From: JAZOTM01 sp045657625
GTDB taxonomy: Bacteria > Bacillota > Clostridia > Lachnospirales > Lachnospiraceae
Direction of reading: 5' to 3'
DNA length: 64,000 nt
Assembly (NCBI GenBank): GCA_045657625.1
Contig: JAZOTM010000010.1
Coordinates: 1-64,000 of the forward strand
Made by a program: the position numbers and the translations under genes
Shown: piece by piece, positions 43,236-52,420 of the stretch
Position numbering within the stretch: the stretch's first letter is position 1
How the letters are laid out: each line of letters opens with the position of its first letter
Notes under the pieces: model-generated
The model's database searches: none
Told to the model about the DNA's origin: nothing
The model's input: the letters and a program-made list of their open reading frames with translations, nothing else

Positions 43236-45626
43236 TTCTTCGCTCTCTACGATAAGAACGCCCTGCTTTCCTTTTACCACTGCCATGGCCATACCTCGAT
43301 AAGTCGTGATTTCCCCTTTGGTGTAGTTTTCTTCTGTCGTTGGACGACCGGAGCCCAGTGCCAACAGCTGCAGATCTGCGCCTTCTACACTTGCCTGCAA
43401 CTTCGTATCCTCATAGAAAATAGGAAGGGCATTTTCATCTGTAATTTGGAGCGCCACATAAAGCAGACCTTCTTCCTTTGTATCTGTATAATTTGTCGCC
43501 ACCTGCTTTGCCGTCTCATCTATGCTCCAGGAAAGCATTCTTTTTTCACCGGCTGGTTTCACCATATCCCTTGAGATTTCTTTCCCCTCTGCATTATAAC
43601 TAATAGCGACACAAACACCCGGCTGATAGTTTGCTTCAAATACAGCCGTAAAATTCTGATTCTTTCCGCAGGGCTTCTTTCCTAAAGAGGTTCCATTTTG
43701 AAGCACTTCCACCAAAGGTGCTGTGGAATACACATACAGTCGATATGAATCGCCTGTGGAAGCCGGCCAGGTGTTGGTATGTTCCATCTGTGGCCAAGCA
43801 TATCTTCCAAGCACCTCGGTTTTTCCAAAATATTCCGGTTTCTGTGTATACAGGAAGGTCTCTTCCGTTCCCCAAACACATTTTTTATACGCCAACTGTG
43901 GTTTTTCAAATCCACAAATATCAAAATTTCCACTTCCTGCACTACGATCCGGGAAAGATGGACGATGGAGCGTCATCTGTAGTTGCGCGACTTCCTCCGG
44001 TTCCACATAATATCTTTTAGCAATTCCGGCTTCTCCCAAGTAATCCATACTAGTCCACTCAAAATCTCCGATGATATAAGGTTTTTCCAGAGTATCTGCC
44101 CAGTATTCCCCAAATTCTCGCGGCTTACTTTCTGTAGTACAGATTACTCGCTCCGGATGTTTTTCATGACTGGGTTCAAACTGATACTTCAAATAGTTGT
44201 ACCCCACAATATCCCAATCTTTCACAAACGGCGTTGTATATGGATCCCATACATTTCGTCCAAATTCGCAGTCTAAGTTCACAGCTCCATTCTTCTGCAG
44301 TTCCGCCATATTTGCCATAATTGATTGCCAATATTTCTCATTGTCCTGGTCATCCAAACCACGGAAAAAGGAACAAAGCGCTCCTCCTACCGGTCTTGTG
44401 TCATCCATTCTTTTTGCGGCCTTCACCAACATTTCCGAGGTTTCGTACCCCTGGGTCATACCTCCCTGCTCCGGAAGTTCATTTCCAATGGACCACATAA
44501 ATACCGAAGGATGATTGCGGTCACGCTCCATAATTGCTTCCAGCTCTGTCACGCCTTCATATGCGAAATACTGCGCAAAATCAAAGTCATTCTTATTCTG
44601 ATTCCAAACGTCAAAAAATTCATCAATGACCAAAACTCCTATTTCATCGCAAGCCTGTAACAAATCGGAAGACATGGGGTTATGGGCAAAGCGAAGCGCA
44701 TTAAACCCATTCTTTTTATGAAGCAAAACCTTACGATATTCTGCCGTAGCATAGGAAGCCGCACCTAAAATACCATGATCGTGATGAATGCAACCGCCCT
44801 TTAATTTCAAGGGTTTTCCATTGAGGCGAAGACCTTCTTTAGCATCCACTTCCACGGTACGAAGACCAAAAGAGGTTTCTGCCCATTCTTCCTGAAATCC
44901 CACCTGCAAGTGATAAAGATTCGGCTGTTCCAAATCCCATAATTTTGGATTCCTTATCGTTATGGTAAATGCATGTACTGTGGTCTCTTTTGCTTTCACC
45001 ACCACTTCTTCCGCATAAACCACTTCGCCGGTTTCCTTTAAAAGAGCCTGTAATGGGAGGTCCTGCTCTTGTTCCCCACGATTCTGTATTTTTACAAATA
45101 CCTCTACTTCTGCCACTTCCGCGAAAAGCTTTTTCACCTTCGTATAAATGCCATCCGGTAAAATTACCTGCTCTTTTCCCTTATATAGGAATACCTTACG
45201 ATATAATCCTGCTCCGGAATACCATCTTCCATTTGGCTCATTGCTACTATTTGCCACAATCGTTATACGGTTTTTGGTGTTAGGCTTTAAGTACTCGGTC
45301 AAATCCGCTTGAAAAGGAGCATAGCCATAGTGATGTCTCTTTACGATATGCCCATTGACCAACACCTTTGTCGCACCAAAACATCCATCCACATATAAAA
45401 TATGCGTATCTACGTAATCCTCGGTTTCAATGTACTTGGTGTAACTACCGATTCCACCAATATAATAACCGGTACCATCTCCGCTCTTCGCGTCTTTTAA
45501 TACCTCTCCAGCAATCATAAAATCATGTGGTAGCGACACTGTCGTCTTTTCCGCCGGCATCATCGGAATATTACTGGGTTCTCCATATTGAAACGTCCAG
45601 TTTTCATTAAAATCTAATTTTTGCAT
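43206..45626 (-). CDS. Glycoside hydrolase family 2 enzyme (beta-galactosidase/glucuronidase type)
   Basis: An 806-residue cytoplasmic glycosidase. It has the GH2 order: jelly-roll domain (about 1-165), Ig-like domain, TIM barrel (about 260-560) and C-terminal Ig-like domains. The acid/base Glu is in FMWSIGNELPEQGG, and the likely nucleophile is in ICTTESKPREFG. There is no signal peptide. It follows the GH78 gene by 11 bases in one operon, so it probably acts on the sugar chain left after rhamnose removal. Whether the sugar is galactose, glucuronate or another is unknown. Confidence 0.9.
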   Translation of the reverse strand: MQKLDFNENWTFQYGEPSNIPMMPAEKTTVSLPHDFMIAGEVLKDAKSGDGTGYYIGGIGSYTKYIETEDYVDTHILYVDGCFGATKVLVNGHIVKRHHYGYAPFQADLTEYLKPNTKNRITIVANSSNEPNGRWYSGAGLYRKVFLYKGKEQVILPDGIYTKVKKLFAEVAEVEVFVKIQNRGEQEQDLPLQALLKETGEVVYAEEVVVKAKETTVHAFTITIRNPKLWDLEQPNLYHLQVGFQEEWAETSFGLRTVEVDAKEGLRLNGKPLKLKGGCIHHDHGILGAASYATAEYRKVLLHKKNGFNALRFAHNPMSSDLLQACDEIGVLVIDEFFDVWNQNKNDFDFAQYFAYEGVTELEAIMERDRNHPSVFMWSIGNELPEQGGMTQGYETSEMLVKAAKRMDDTRPVGGALCSFFRGLDDQDNEKYWQSIMANMAELQKNGAVNLDCEFGRNVWDPYTTPFVKDWDIVGYNYLKYQFEPSHEKHPERVICTTESKPREFGEYWADTLEKPYIIGDFEWTSMDYLGEAGIAKRYYVEPEEVAQLQMTLHRPSFPDRSAGSGNFDICGFEKPQLAYKKCVWGTEETFLYTQKPEYFGKTEVLGRYAWPQMEHTNTWPASTGDSYRLYVYSTAPLVEVLQNGTSLGKKPCGKNQNFTAVFEANYQPGVCVAISYNAEGKEISRDMVKPAGEKRMLSWSIDETAKQVATNYTDTKEEGLLYVALQITDENALPIFYEDTKLQASVEGADLQLLALGSGRPTTEENYTKGEITTYRGMAMAVVKGKQGVLIVESEELGKIEIEIA

Positions 45627-45637
45627 TCCTTTTCCCC

Positions 45638-48406
45638 TTACGCACGATTTAATTTTTCCAGTAAAGCATCCATTTGCTGCGCTATAGCCGGATTATATTG
45701 TTCCATTTCCCCAAAGGTTTTTCCTCGCATAAAACCTATCATCGGATGATCTCTTAATTCCGGCATGCATGAAAACAGCACTTCCTTGGTTGCTTCATTA
45801 TCCAAAACTTCTGCAAACGTTGTCTGTCTGTTATAAACCGTTTTTAACAAATTCGTGGTTGTTTCATATTCATATGCATAGATTCCAGAACCCAAGAACT
45901 GTACTTCTTCTTTTTCCGGCAAATACACTTCCGCCATGGTATTGGCCGGAATTTCCACTTCCACCCGAATTTTGCCTTGACGGCAAGTCCATTTACAACC
46001 TACCAAACCGTAGGGCGATTCTAAAGTTGCTTCGACTTCCGTCATACCTTTTGTAAGACGAGGTGCTATTTTTATTTTTTTGTATCCGGGCAAAAGAGGG
46101 GAAATTCCGCCTACTTGGCGATACAGCCAATCCCCAACGGCACCGTAGGAATAATGATTCAAGGAATTCATACCAGATGTATCAAAGCTTCCATCTGCAC
46201 GCACACTATCCCAACGCTCCCATATTGTAGTTGCGCCCATATGGATTGCAAAAAACCACCCCGGATAATCCTCTTGAAAAAAAACATCTTCGGCACGGTC
46301 ATGCAAGCCATGTTCCGACAATGCCGGCAACAATGCTGCCGTTCCGATAAAACCGGTGGTTAAATGATTTTTTGTGGCATCTAAGGATTTTCGAAAAATC
46401 TCCAATGCCCTTGTCTTCTTATCCTCCGGAATCAAATCATAATGTAATAATAAGGCACAAGCAGTCTGGGTTTCAGACACCAACCGCCCTGTTTCCGTCA
46501 TATATTCCTTTTCCAAAGCTACGCAAAGGTTTTCGTAACGTTTGCTATATTCTGCAAAATCCTCTTTTTTCCCAAGAGCTTCTGCTGCATCTCGCACCAT
46601 TCTAGTAGAAACAGCATAATACACATTTGCCACCAAATTTTTGTCAGTACCACCGCTCATTAACGTTGGCTGACTCATAGGTGCATCCAGTGCCAACCAA
46701 TCACCACGCTGGAATCCATGAAGCCACAGAATATCCTCACCACTTTGCCGATATACATAGTCTACCCACTGCTTCATCAATGGATATTCCTCTTCCAAAA
46801 CAGCCAAATCCCCATAACTTTCGTAAATCTGCCAAGGTATAAAGGTTGCCGCATCTGACCAAACCGCCGTACCTGTCTGTTTTCCTTCAATCGCCGGCAC
46901 AATATGGGGCACCCCGTGTGCATCATCCGTTTCCAGTGCCACATCCTTTAACCACTTCCGGAAAAAAGCCTTCGTATCGTAATTGTAAGAAGCAGTTCCG
47001 CAGAAAATTGTAGCATCTCCGGTCCACCCCAAACGTTCATCCCTCTGTGGACAATCTGTAGGCACATCAAAGAAATTACTACGTTCTCCCCAGCAGATAT
47101 TCTGCTGCAAACGATTCACGTTTTCCGCATCACATTGAAAATGACCAATGGCTTCCATATCCGAATGCATCGCACAAGCGGTAAAACGCTGTAACCAAGC
47201 CTCTTTATTTTCCAAAGAAATCTCTGCACCTTCTAAGGCAATATAACGGAATCCATGATAGGTAAAATGGGGCATTACCACCCGGTTTTCCATCTCTTTT
47301 CCATAAATGTATGTATCCTTAGACTTGGCGCTACGCAAATTCTCGGTATAAAAATTTCCTTCTTTATCTAAGGTTTCCCCATGTTTGATCACAAGGGTCC
47401 CTATTTTTCCCGAAATCAGAGGTAATTGCACCTCCACAACACCTGCCATATTCTGACCAAAATCAATCACCCACTGACCATTGGGCGTTTGTAGGAGTTC
47501 CTTCGGCTTAAATCTCTCTGTAATCCGAATAGGCTCAGAGCTTTGGGCTTCTATGGTGATTCCATTCCCCAATTCCGGCGCTTCCTCGGCTGCTTCTACC
47601 TGTCCCTCAACTTTTGTATAATCTCTGGTTTCCCCATGATAGATTTCTGCAGAAGTCACCAGACTTTCTTTTATTTTCCAGGAACCATCCGTACCTATGG
47701 TACAAATCTCTCCATCTTCATAGATTATACGCAGCATACCTAGAGCCGCCACCTGTTCCCCGTAAATGCTGTGAGAACCGTCACAGTTTAAATATCCTTT
47801 ATACCAACCGTTGGCTACAAACATCTTAAGAGAATGTGCTCCTATTTTCAGAAAAGACGTCACATCATAACACTGATACTGTACCCGTTTTCCATAAGTG
47901 GTCCATCCCGGCGCAAAAAAGGTATCCGATACCTGCTCTCCATCTATTTGTACTTCATAGATTCCAAGAGCCGTTCCATAAAACACTGCCTTTTTTACCG
48001 GTTTTTCTAAGGAGAACTCCTTATAAAAAACCGGAACACCCTCCTGTTTTTTACATAGTTCTCCCGTGATCCAGGTACCTTTCCAGTTTTCTTGCTTTCT
48101 AACTCCCGTGGTAAATGTGGTAATTTCTGCATGGGTTTTTCCCTTATTATCCACCACCCGAATTTCCACTTCGTAATCTGTAAATGCAATTAACTCCGGT
48201 CCTTCGTAAAGAATTCCTATGGATTTTTCCGATTCCACAACGCCGGAAGTCCAAAGAATCTCCGGGCTTCCCGCCACTTTTACATTCACTTCATAAGAAT
48301 TCTGCAAGACTTCTTTTTCCTTACTTTTCATCTTCCAGGAAAAAGTTGGTTTCTCATCAATCAGCTGTGGTGTTATCTGATTTTGCACTTTTATTCCATA
48401 GAGCAT
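45638..48406 (-). CDS. Alpha-L-rhamnosidase (GH78)
   Basis: A 922-residue cytoplasmic enzyme that removes terminal alpha-L-rhamnose from plant glycosides or rhamnogalacturonan fragments. N-terminal beta domains (about 1-330) precede an (alpha/alpha)6 barrel. The catalytic region reads DCPQRDERLGWTGDA (about 455), followed by PWQIYESYGD and WERWDSVRADGSFDTSGMNSLNHYSYG, all GH78 features. There is no signal peptide. Its start overlaps the GPH symporter gene by 16 bases, so translation is coupled. Confidence 0.94.
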   Translation of the reverse strand: MLYGIKVQNQITPQLIDEKPTFSWKMKSKEKEVLQNSYEVNVKVAGSPEILWTSGVVESEKSIGILYEGPELIAFTDYEVEIRVVDNKGKTHAEITTFTTGVRKQENWKGTWITGELCKKQEGVPVFYKEFSLEKPVKKAVFYGTALGIYEVQIDGEQVSDTFFAPGWTTYGKRVQYQCYDVTSFLKIGAHSLKMFVANGWYKGYLNCDGSHSIYGEQVAALGMLRIIYEDGEICTIGTDGSWKIKESLVTSAEIYHGETRDYTKVEGQVEAAEEAPELGNGITIEAQSSEPIRITERFKPKELLQTPNGQWVIDFGQNMAGVVEVQLPLISGKIGTLVIKHGETLDKEGNFYTENLRSAKSKDTYIYGKEMENRVVMPHFTYHGFRYIALEGAEISLENKEAWLQRFTACAMHSDMEAIGHFQCDAENVNRLQQNICWGERSNFFDVPTDCPQRDERLGWTGDATIFCGTASYNYDTKAFFRKWLKDVALETDDAHGVPHIVPAIEGKQTGTAVWSDAATFIPWQIYESYGDLAVLEEEYPLMKQWVDYVYRQSGEDILWLHGFQRGDWLALDAPMSQPTLMSGGTDKNLVANVYYAVSTRMVRDAAEALGKKEDFAEYSKRYENLCVALEKEYMTETGRLVSETQTACALLLHYDLIPEDKKTRALEIFRKSLDATKNHLTTGFIGTAALLPALSEHGLHDRAEDVFFQEDYPGWFFAIHMGATTIWERWDSVRADGSFDTSGMNSLNHYSYGAVGDWLYRQVGGISPLLPGYKKIKIAPRLTKGMTEVEATLESPYGLVGCKWTCRQGKIRVEVEIPANTMAEVYLPEKEEVQFLGSGIYAYEYETTTNLLKTVYNRQTTFAEVLDNEATKEVLFSCMPELRDHPMIGFMRGKTFGEMEQYNPAIAQQMDALLEKLNRA

Positions 48407-49899
48407 AATGATTTCCCCTGCTTTCCACGATTGCGTATTTCATTATTTTTAATTTGTACTTCTTCCATTTTTTCCCTGGTTAACAGATATTTCCGCATAA
48501 CCACCGCATTGATTGCAAAGCCAATAATTGGCATCCCAAATGTTAAAAACATGGTCATCGCCAGCAATTCATCGGTCAAGGCGTCACTTGGCTGTGGAAG
48601 CGTACTGGAATATCCGATAAGCGCCACACAACCGGTTACAAATAACGCTGCCAAAGAGGAAACCATCTTATCAATAAAGGAAAAAGTACCAGTTACTGTT
48701 GCCGGAATAAATTTATCACTTCTGGACATTTCATAATCCACAATATCCGTCAACATAATTCCACTAGTGGCTGTATAACCCATACGAAATCCGCCCTGTA
48801 ATAACATAATGATAAAAAATCCAATCGTTACCAGTGGCGCATGCATAATCTGTGTCATGTCATTCAAATAACAATAGATAATAGCAATTACCGTAATTAC
48901 GATGGATGCATAGGTCCAAATCATCATAGATTCTTTATTTCCCTTTTTTGTTGCAATTCTCGTTGAAATAAATAAGAAAACAACAGATGGTAACATTGTT
49001 ATCATGGAAAATATGGTTCCCAACTGCATATCTCCAATCACAATACCGTAAAACATGGTACTTACAATTGCTTGTCCAGATGCTGAAAAAGCGAGTTTTG
49101 TGGCAGAAGCACTGATTGCATACTTTGTAAATGCATCATTGCTCTTAATAAAACTCCACATTTCTTTAAATCCCACTTTATGCTCTTCTTCTTTTTCAAA
49201 CACAAAGTTCTCTGTTTTATCAAATTCAGAAATTCCAATAGCCGCCAAAACTACTAACACAAAGGAAACCACTATTGCTCCCACACAAGTCACACTCAGC
49301 ATTTCCACAGAATAGTTGTTATCAAAAAGCGGTAATAACACCATGGTTACCAAGATATTAAAAATCATAGGAAACGCGTAAGAGTAGCAAGTTCCCCATC
49401 TTGCAATCATCGGTCTTTGTGCAGGATCGTTGGTCAATACCGGGCCACAAATATTTGTGGATACCCCAAAAAACGTATTTCCAATAATATACAGAGAATA
49501 CAGCAATACAAAGATTGGCAACCCGTGCTGTCCATTACTGCAAACCACAAACATCAAGCCACATGCCAGCGCTTCTAGGCCCCATCCTAAAAACATAAAA
49601 ATACGTATCTTTCCAATTCTTGTATTTGTTTTTTCCACGATAATTGCCACAATCGGGTCTGTAATACCATCAAACATACGCGTTAAAGTCATTACCAAAC
49701 CAATAATCCCCGTCGCAATTCCATATCCCCCTGCAGCCACATAGCTGACATAGTTCATCAAAATATAAAAGGCCATACCCGACCCACTCGTTAGGCAAAA
49801 TAAGGCTATTTGCCAGTTTTTTGCACGATGATAAATATTCGCGTCTACGTTCTGTTTTCCCTCACCATTTACAACAGATTCATTTACTAACACTTCCAT
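48391..49899 (-). CDS. GPH-family glycoside:cation symporter
   Basis: A 502-residue carrier with twelve predicted membrane helices. The motif RMFDGITDPIVAIIVEKTNTRIGKIR is the glycoside-pentoside-hexuronide signature. It should bring rhamnosides or related glycosides into the cell with sodium or protons, to be cut by the GH78 and GH2 enzymes downstream. I chose the Met at 49899 behind GGAGAAG; an in-frame Met at 49980 lacks a site. It is first in the operon and divergent from a TetR gene. Confidence 0.92.
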   Translation of the reverse strand: MEVLVNESVVNGEGKQNVDANIYHRAKNWQIALFCLTSGSGMAFYILMNYVSYVAAGGYGIATGIIGLVMTLTRMFDGITDPIVAIIVEKTNTRIGKIRIFMFLGWGLEALACGLMFVVCSNGQHGLPIFVLLYSLYIIGNTFFGVSTNICGPVLTNDPAQRPMIARWGTCYSYAFPMIFNILVTMVLLPLFDNNYSVEMLSVTCVGAIVVSFVLVVLAAIGISEFDKTENFVFEKEEEHKVGFKEMWSFIKSNDAFTKYAISASATKLAFSASGQAIVSTMFYGIVIGDMQLGTIFSMITMLPSVVFLFISTRIATKKGNKESMMIWTYASIVITVIAIIYCYLNDMTQIMHAPLVTIGFFIIMLLQGGFRMGYTATSGIMLTDIVDYEMSRSDKFIPATVTGTFSFIDKMVSSLAALFVTGCVALIGYSSTLPQPSDALTDELLAMTMFLTFGMPIIGFAINAVVMRKYLLTREKMEEVQIKNNEIRNRGKQGKSLCSME

Positions 49900-50030
49900 T
49901 GTTTCTTCTCCTTCTTTTTTCTTCCTAAAATATGCGGTCACCGACTGTTTCATCTTACGTGAGGACCGCAACCCCTTCAATCATCAGAATTCAATCTTTG
50001 GTTGGTTTTACAACAGTTTCGCGACAAGTG

Positions 50031-50059
50031 TTGCATTTTTCGCAAAATCTACTTAAAAT
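50031..50059 (+). promoter_or_regulatory. Predicted promoter of the TetR gene
   Basis: TTGCAT (50031-50036) and TAAAAT (50054-50059) with 17-base spacing. The start would fall near 50066, just before the palindrome at 50076-50087. Confidence 0.55.
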
Positions 50060-50075
50060 ATACATAATTGCAACG

Positions 50076-50087
50076 TCGAAATTTCGA
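50076..50087. promoter_or_regulatory. 12-base palindrome between the TetR and GPH genes (possible operator)
   Basis: TCGAAATTTCGA is a perfect 12-base palindrome in the divergent intergenic region, just after the tetR promoter. TetR dimers bind such sites, so it is a good candidate for the operator controlling tetR and the rhamnoside operon. Confidence 0.55.
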
Positions 50088-50123
50088 TTTGATTGGTAAT
50101 AATGTGAATTTACGAGGATTTCT

Positions 50124-50684
50124 ATGAAAACAGACTACAGAACCAGAGTCACAAAAAAAGCCATTCAAGAGGCTTTTTTTACCCTGTTAAAAGATGCTTC
50201 CATCAGCAAAATTTCCGTACGTGCCATTTGCGAACTGGCGGAAATCAATCGTTCCACCTTTTATCGGTATTACATGGATGTTTATGATTTGCTGGAGCAA
50301 ATTGAGAACTCTCATTATCAACATTTCGAAAGAGAAATCGCTAATTCCGCATCCATCGATGATATTATGAAAAAAACGGTACATAATATTTGTATTCGCG
50401 CAGAGGAATTCCGCTTGCTATGTTCCAATCACTGTGATCCCGGCTTTTTAAATGATTTTCTCAGTCACGCTTATTCTCGTTACCAAGACAGTTTTGAAAA
50501 AACCTTTTATCTTCCGGATCATGTTTCTTCGAAATATGCCTTTCTTTATATTGCAAAAGGTTCTACGGGAATTTTAAATGAATGGATTCAACAGGGTTTC
50601 CCGGAATCTGAAGAAGAAATCTGTAAGTGTATATTAGAATTAAATCAATGGGTACAAATACAAAGAAAGACGCCTCAACCTTGA
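50124..50684 (+). CDS. TetR/AcrR-family transcription regulator
   Basis: A 186-residue regulator. The N-terminal DNA-binding part reads TKKAIQEAFFTLLKD...ISVRAICELAEINRSTFYRYY, the TetR pattern (about 8-55). The rest is the ligand-binding helical domain, with two Cys in LLCSNHCDPG. It is divergent from the GPH-GH78-GH2 operon and is probably its regulator. The ligand would then be a rhamnoside or its product; this is inference. Its stop codon lies in a terminator stem. Confidence 0.9.
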   Translation: MKTDYRTRVTKKAIQEAFFTLLKDASISKISVRAICELAEINRSTFYRYYMDVYDLLEQIENSHYQHFEREIANSASIDDIMKKTVHNICIRAEEFRLLCSNHCDPGFLNDFLSHAYSRYQDSFEKTFYLPDHVSSKYAFLYIAKGSTGILNEWIQQGFPESEEEICKCILELNQWVQIQRKTPQP

Positions 50685-50700
50685 GACGTCTTTCTTGTTA
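50663..50700. terminator. Terminator at the end of the TetR gene (bidirectional)
   Basis: A long stem (AAAGACGCCTCAA with TTGAGACGTCTTT) around CC. The central C-A mismatch on the plus strand becomes a G-U pair on the minus strand. T-richness after the stem is modest on both sides. Confidence 0.65.
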
Positions 50701-50713
50701 TCCTTATTTTGTT

Positions 50714-51889
50714 TTATTTAGTTTGTTCAAACAACCATTCCATGACCGCAATACTACGATATGCGTAATCAAAGGAAGCCATGTGATATTGTACACTACT
50801 CATGATAGAGTCACCGTCTTCGCTATCGTCAGAACTACTCATCTGACCGCCGCCTTTCATACCCTGTGCCATGTCTTCGCTCACTTCGGTATCAGAAACA
50901 GCTTCTGTAGAATCTAGGTCTTCCACATCAGCATCCTCAGAAGCCATATCACCATGACCTCCGTTTCCTCCGCCGCCCATAGACATGCTCATATCAGCGG
51001 CTTCAATGGTTCCGGATGCCCAAGAGATAAAGTAAGCATTGGTTTCTCCTGTAAACAATTCCGATGTTGCTTCTGAAAGTTCATCCGGTGTCCAGGTACC
51101 ATCCCACTGTGCGTAGCTATAGCTTACGCCATCTTCATCAAACATCTCCATTACTTCCTGCATACCATTGTAAGCGCTGGTGTCATCCTCTGCTGCAAAG
51201 TATACAAAAGTCTGACCTTCCAATGCGGATAAGGTACTAACATCCCACTGTCCATCTACGAACATGCAAGCTGCATATAAATCCGGATATTCAGAAGCCA
51301 AAATTAAGGTTGTCATACAACCCATGGACTGACCGGTTCCATAAATTCGATCGGTATCTACTGCATATTCTTCCGATACCGTATCAATCAAACGTTTGGT
51401 TAATTCTACGTAATCTGAAGTATAATAATCGCTCTGATCATCTAAAATGGTTTCCGGATAAGTTGGAACCAAAACAATACTTGGATTTGCTGACTGCCAT
51501 TCTTCCGCAGCCCATACGAGTGCTCCTCTTCCCTGTGTCAATGAAGTTGTTGCATCATCTCCCACACAGCTGGAATCGGCGATAAAGACTACCATTGGGT
51601 ACGATTCGGATTCATCATAACCCTCCGGTAAATATAGATTATATGTAATTGTAAGCCCTGTTTCTTCGTCCGTATACTCAATCTGTTCAAAGGCATCGGC
51701 ATATTCCTCAATAAGCGCATCTGTATCTTCTGCATAACTATTGTCCACACTGCTTGTGGTCTCTGCTGAGATTGTTTCTGTGTCTTCCTCCTCTGTATCT
51801 ACTACACTTTCTATGCTGCTTGTGGTACCACAAGCCACCATGGAAAAAGACATAACGCCTGTTAACAGTAACGCGAACCATTTCTTCAT
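50714..51889 (-). CDS. Lipoprotein alpha/beta hydrolase (esterase/peptidase-like)
   Basis: A 391-residue lipoprotein. The signal peptide ends in the lipobox SMVAC (Cys20), then a Ser/Thr/Glu-rich linker (about 21-75). The hydrolase fold follows (ITYNLYLPEGYDESESYPMVVFIAD; nucleophile Ser in YGTGQSMGCMTTL). Near residues 298-358 there is a low-complexity insert of Met-Gly and Asp/Glu/Ser repeats, before the C-terminal piece with a candidate catalytic His (QYHMASFDYAYRS). The Met at 51889 follows GGAGGAAATT. It acts outside the cell on an unknown ester or peptide. Confidence 0.85.
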   Translation of the reverse strand: MKKWFALLLTGVMSFSMVACGTTSSIESVVDTEEEDTETISAETTSSVDNSYAEDTDALIEEYADAFEQIEYTDEETGLTITYNLYLPEGYDESESYPMVVFIADSSCVGDDATTSLTQGRGALVWAAEEWQSANPSIVLVPTYPETILDDQSDYYTSDYVELTKRLIDTVSEEYAVDTDRIYGTGQSMGCMTTLILASEYPDLYAACMFVDGQWDVSTLSALEGQTFVYFAAEDDTSAYNGMQEVMEMFDEDGVSYSYAQWDGTWTPDELSEATSELFTGETNAYFISWASGTIEAADMSMSMGGGGNGGHGDMASEDADVEDLDSTEAVSDTEVSEDMAQGMKGGGQMSSSDDSEDGDSIMSSVQYHMASFDYAYRSIAVMEWLFEQTK

Positions 51890-51945
51890 ATAATTTCCTC
51901 CAATCTTACTATCATGATTCAAAATTCTAATTGGAGTAATTTATA

Positions 51946-51965
51946 TAGCGAGCTACCATTCGCTA
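51946..51965. promoter_or_regulatory. Inverted repeat upstream of the lipoprotein hydrolase gene
   Basis: TAGCGA (51946-51951) and TCGCTA (51960-51965) with an 8-base spacer, about 60 bases before the start. It may be an operator. The rest of 51890-52080 is AT-rich with no clear signal. Confidence 0.4.
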
Positions 51966-52083
51966 CCTAGAATAACTTTACTTTAGCTCTAATCTGTGAA
52001 TAATATGTGGAGAAAGAATGAAAATTTCATAATCTTTGTTAAATTTTAAATATTACATTCAAAAAACATCTGATTAAAAAAGA

Positions 52084-52121
52084 AAAAAGACACTTTTAGA
52101 ATATCTAAAAAGTGTCTTTGT
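52084..52121 (-). terminator. Terminator of the rpsF-ssb-rpsR operon
   Basis: Stem AAGACACTTTT/AAAAGTGTCTT with a short AT loop and a T-run on the minus strand, about 20 bases after the rpsR stop. Confidence 0.85.
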
Positions 52122-52138
52122 AAAATCATCTTTACAGA

Positions 52139-52399
52139 TTAATCTGCTACGTATGGCATAAGTGCAACGTGACGAGCTCTCTTGATAGCTACAGTCAATG
52201 CTCTCTGATGCTTTGCGCAGTTGCCTGTGATTCTTCTTGGAAGGATCTTTCCTCTTTCAGAGATGTATCTCTTTAATTTAGCAGTATCCTTGTAATCGAT
52301 TGTATTATCTTTTCCGCAGAATACACAAACTTTTTTTCTTCTATGCATGGTTCTTCTCCGCATTGGAGCATCACCTTTTTCATTCTTATTGAAAGGCAT
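52139..52399 (-). CDS. rpsR: 30S ribosomal protein S18
   Basis: S18 binds S6 and 16S rRNA in the platform of the small subunit. The 86 residues have the motif VCVFCGKDN and NCAKHQRAL, i.e. a CxxC plus Cys/His set, the zinc-binding (C+) form. The start at 52399 follows AGGAGGTAAGA; a Met six residues upstream lacks spacing. It is last in rpsF-ssb-rpsR. Confidence 0.97.
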   Translation of the reverse strand: MPFNKNEKGDAPMRRRTMHRRKKVCVFCGKDNTIDYKDTAKLKRYISERGKILPRRITGNCAKHQRALTVAIKRARHVALMPYVAD

Positions 52400-52420
52400 G
52401 TTCTTACCTCCTGTCATTTG

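Noticed and set aside
44197..45283. Several plus-strand frames of 100 codons or more opposite the GH2 gene
   Set aside because: They are shadows of a long, clearly functional minus-strand gene.
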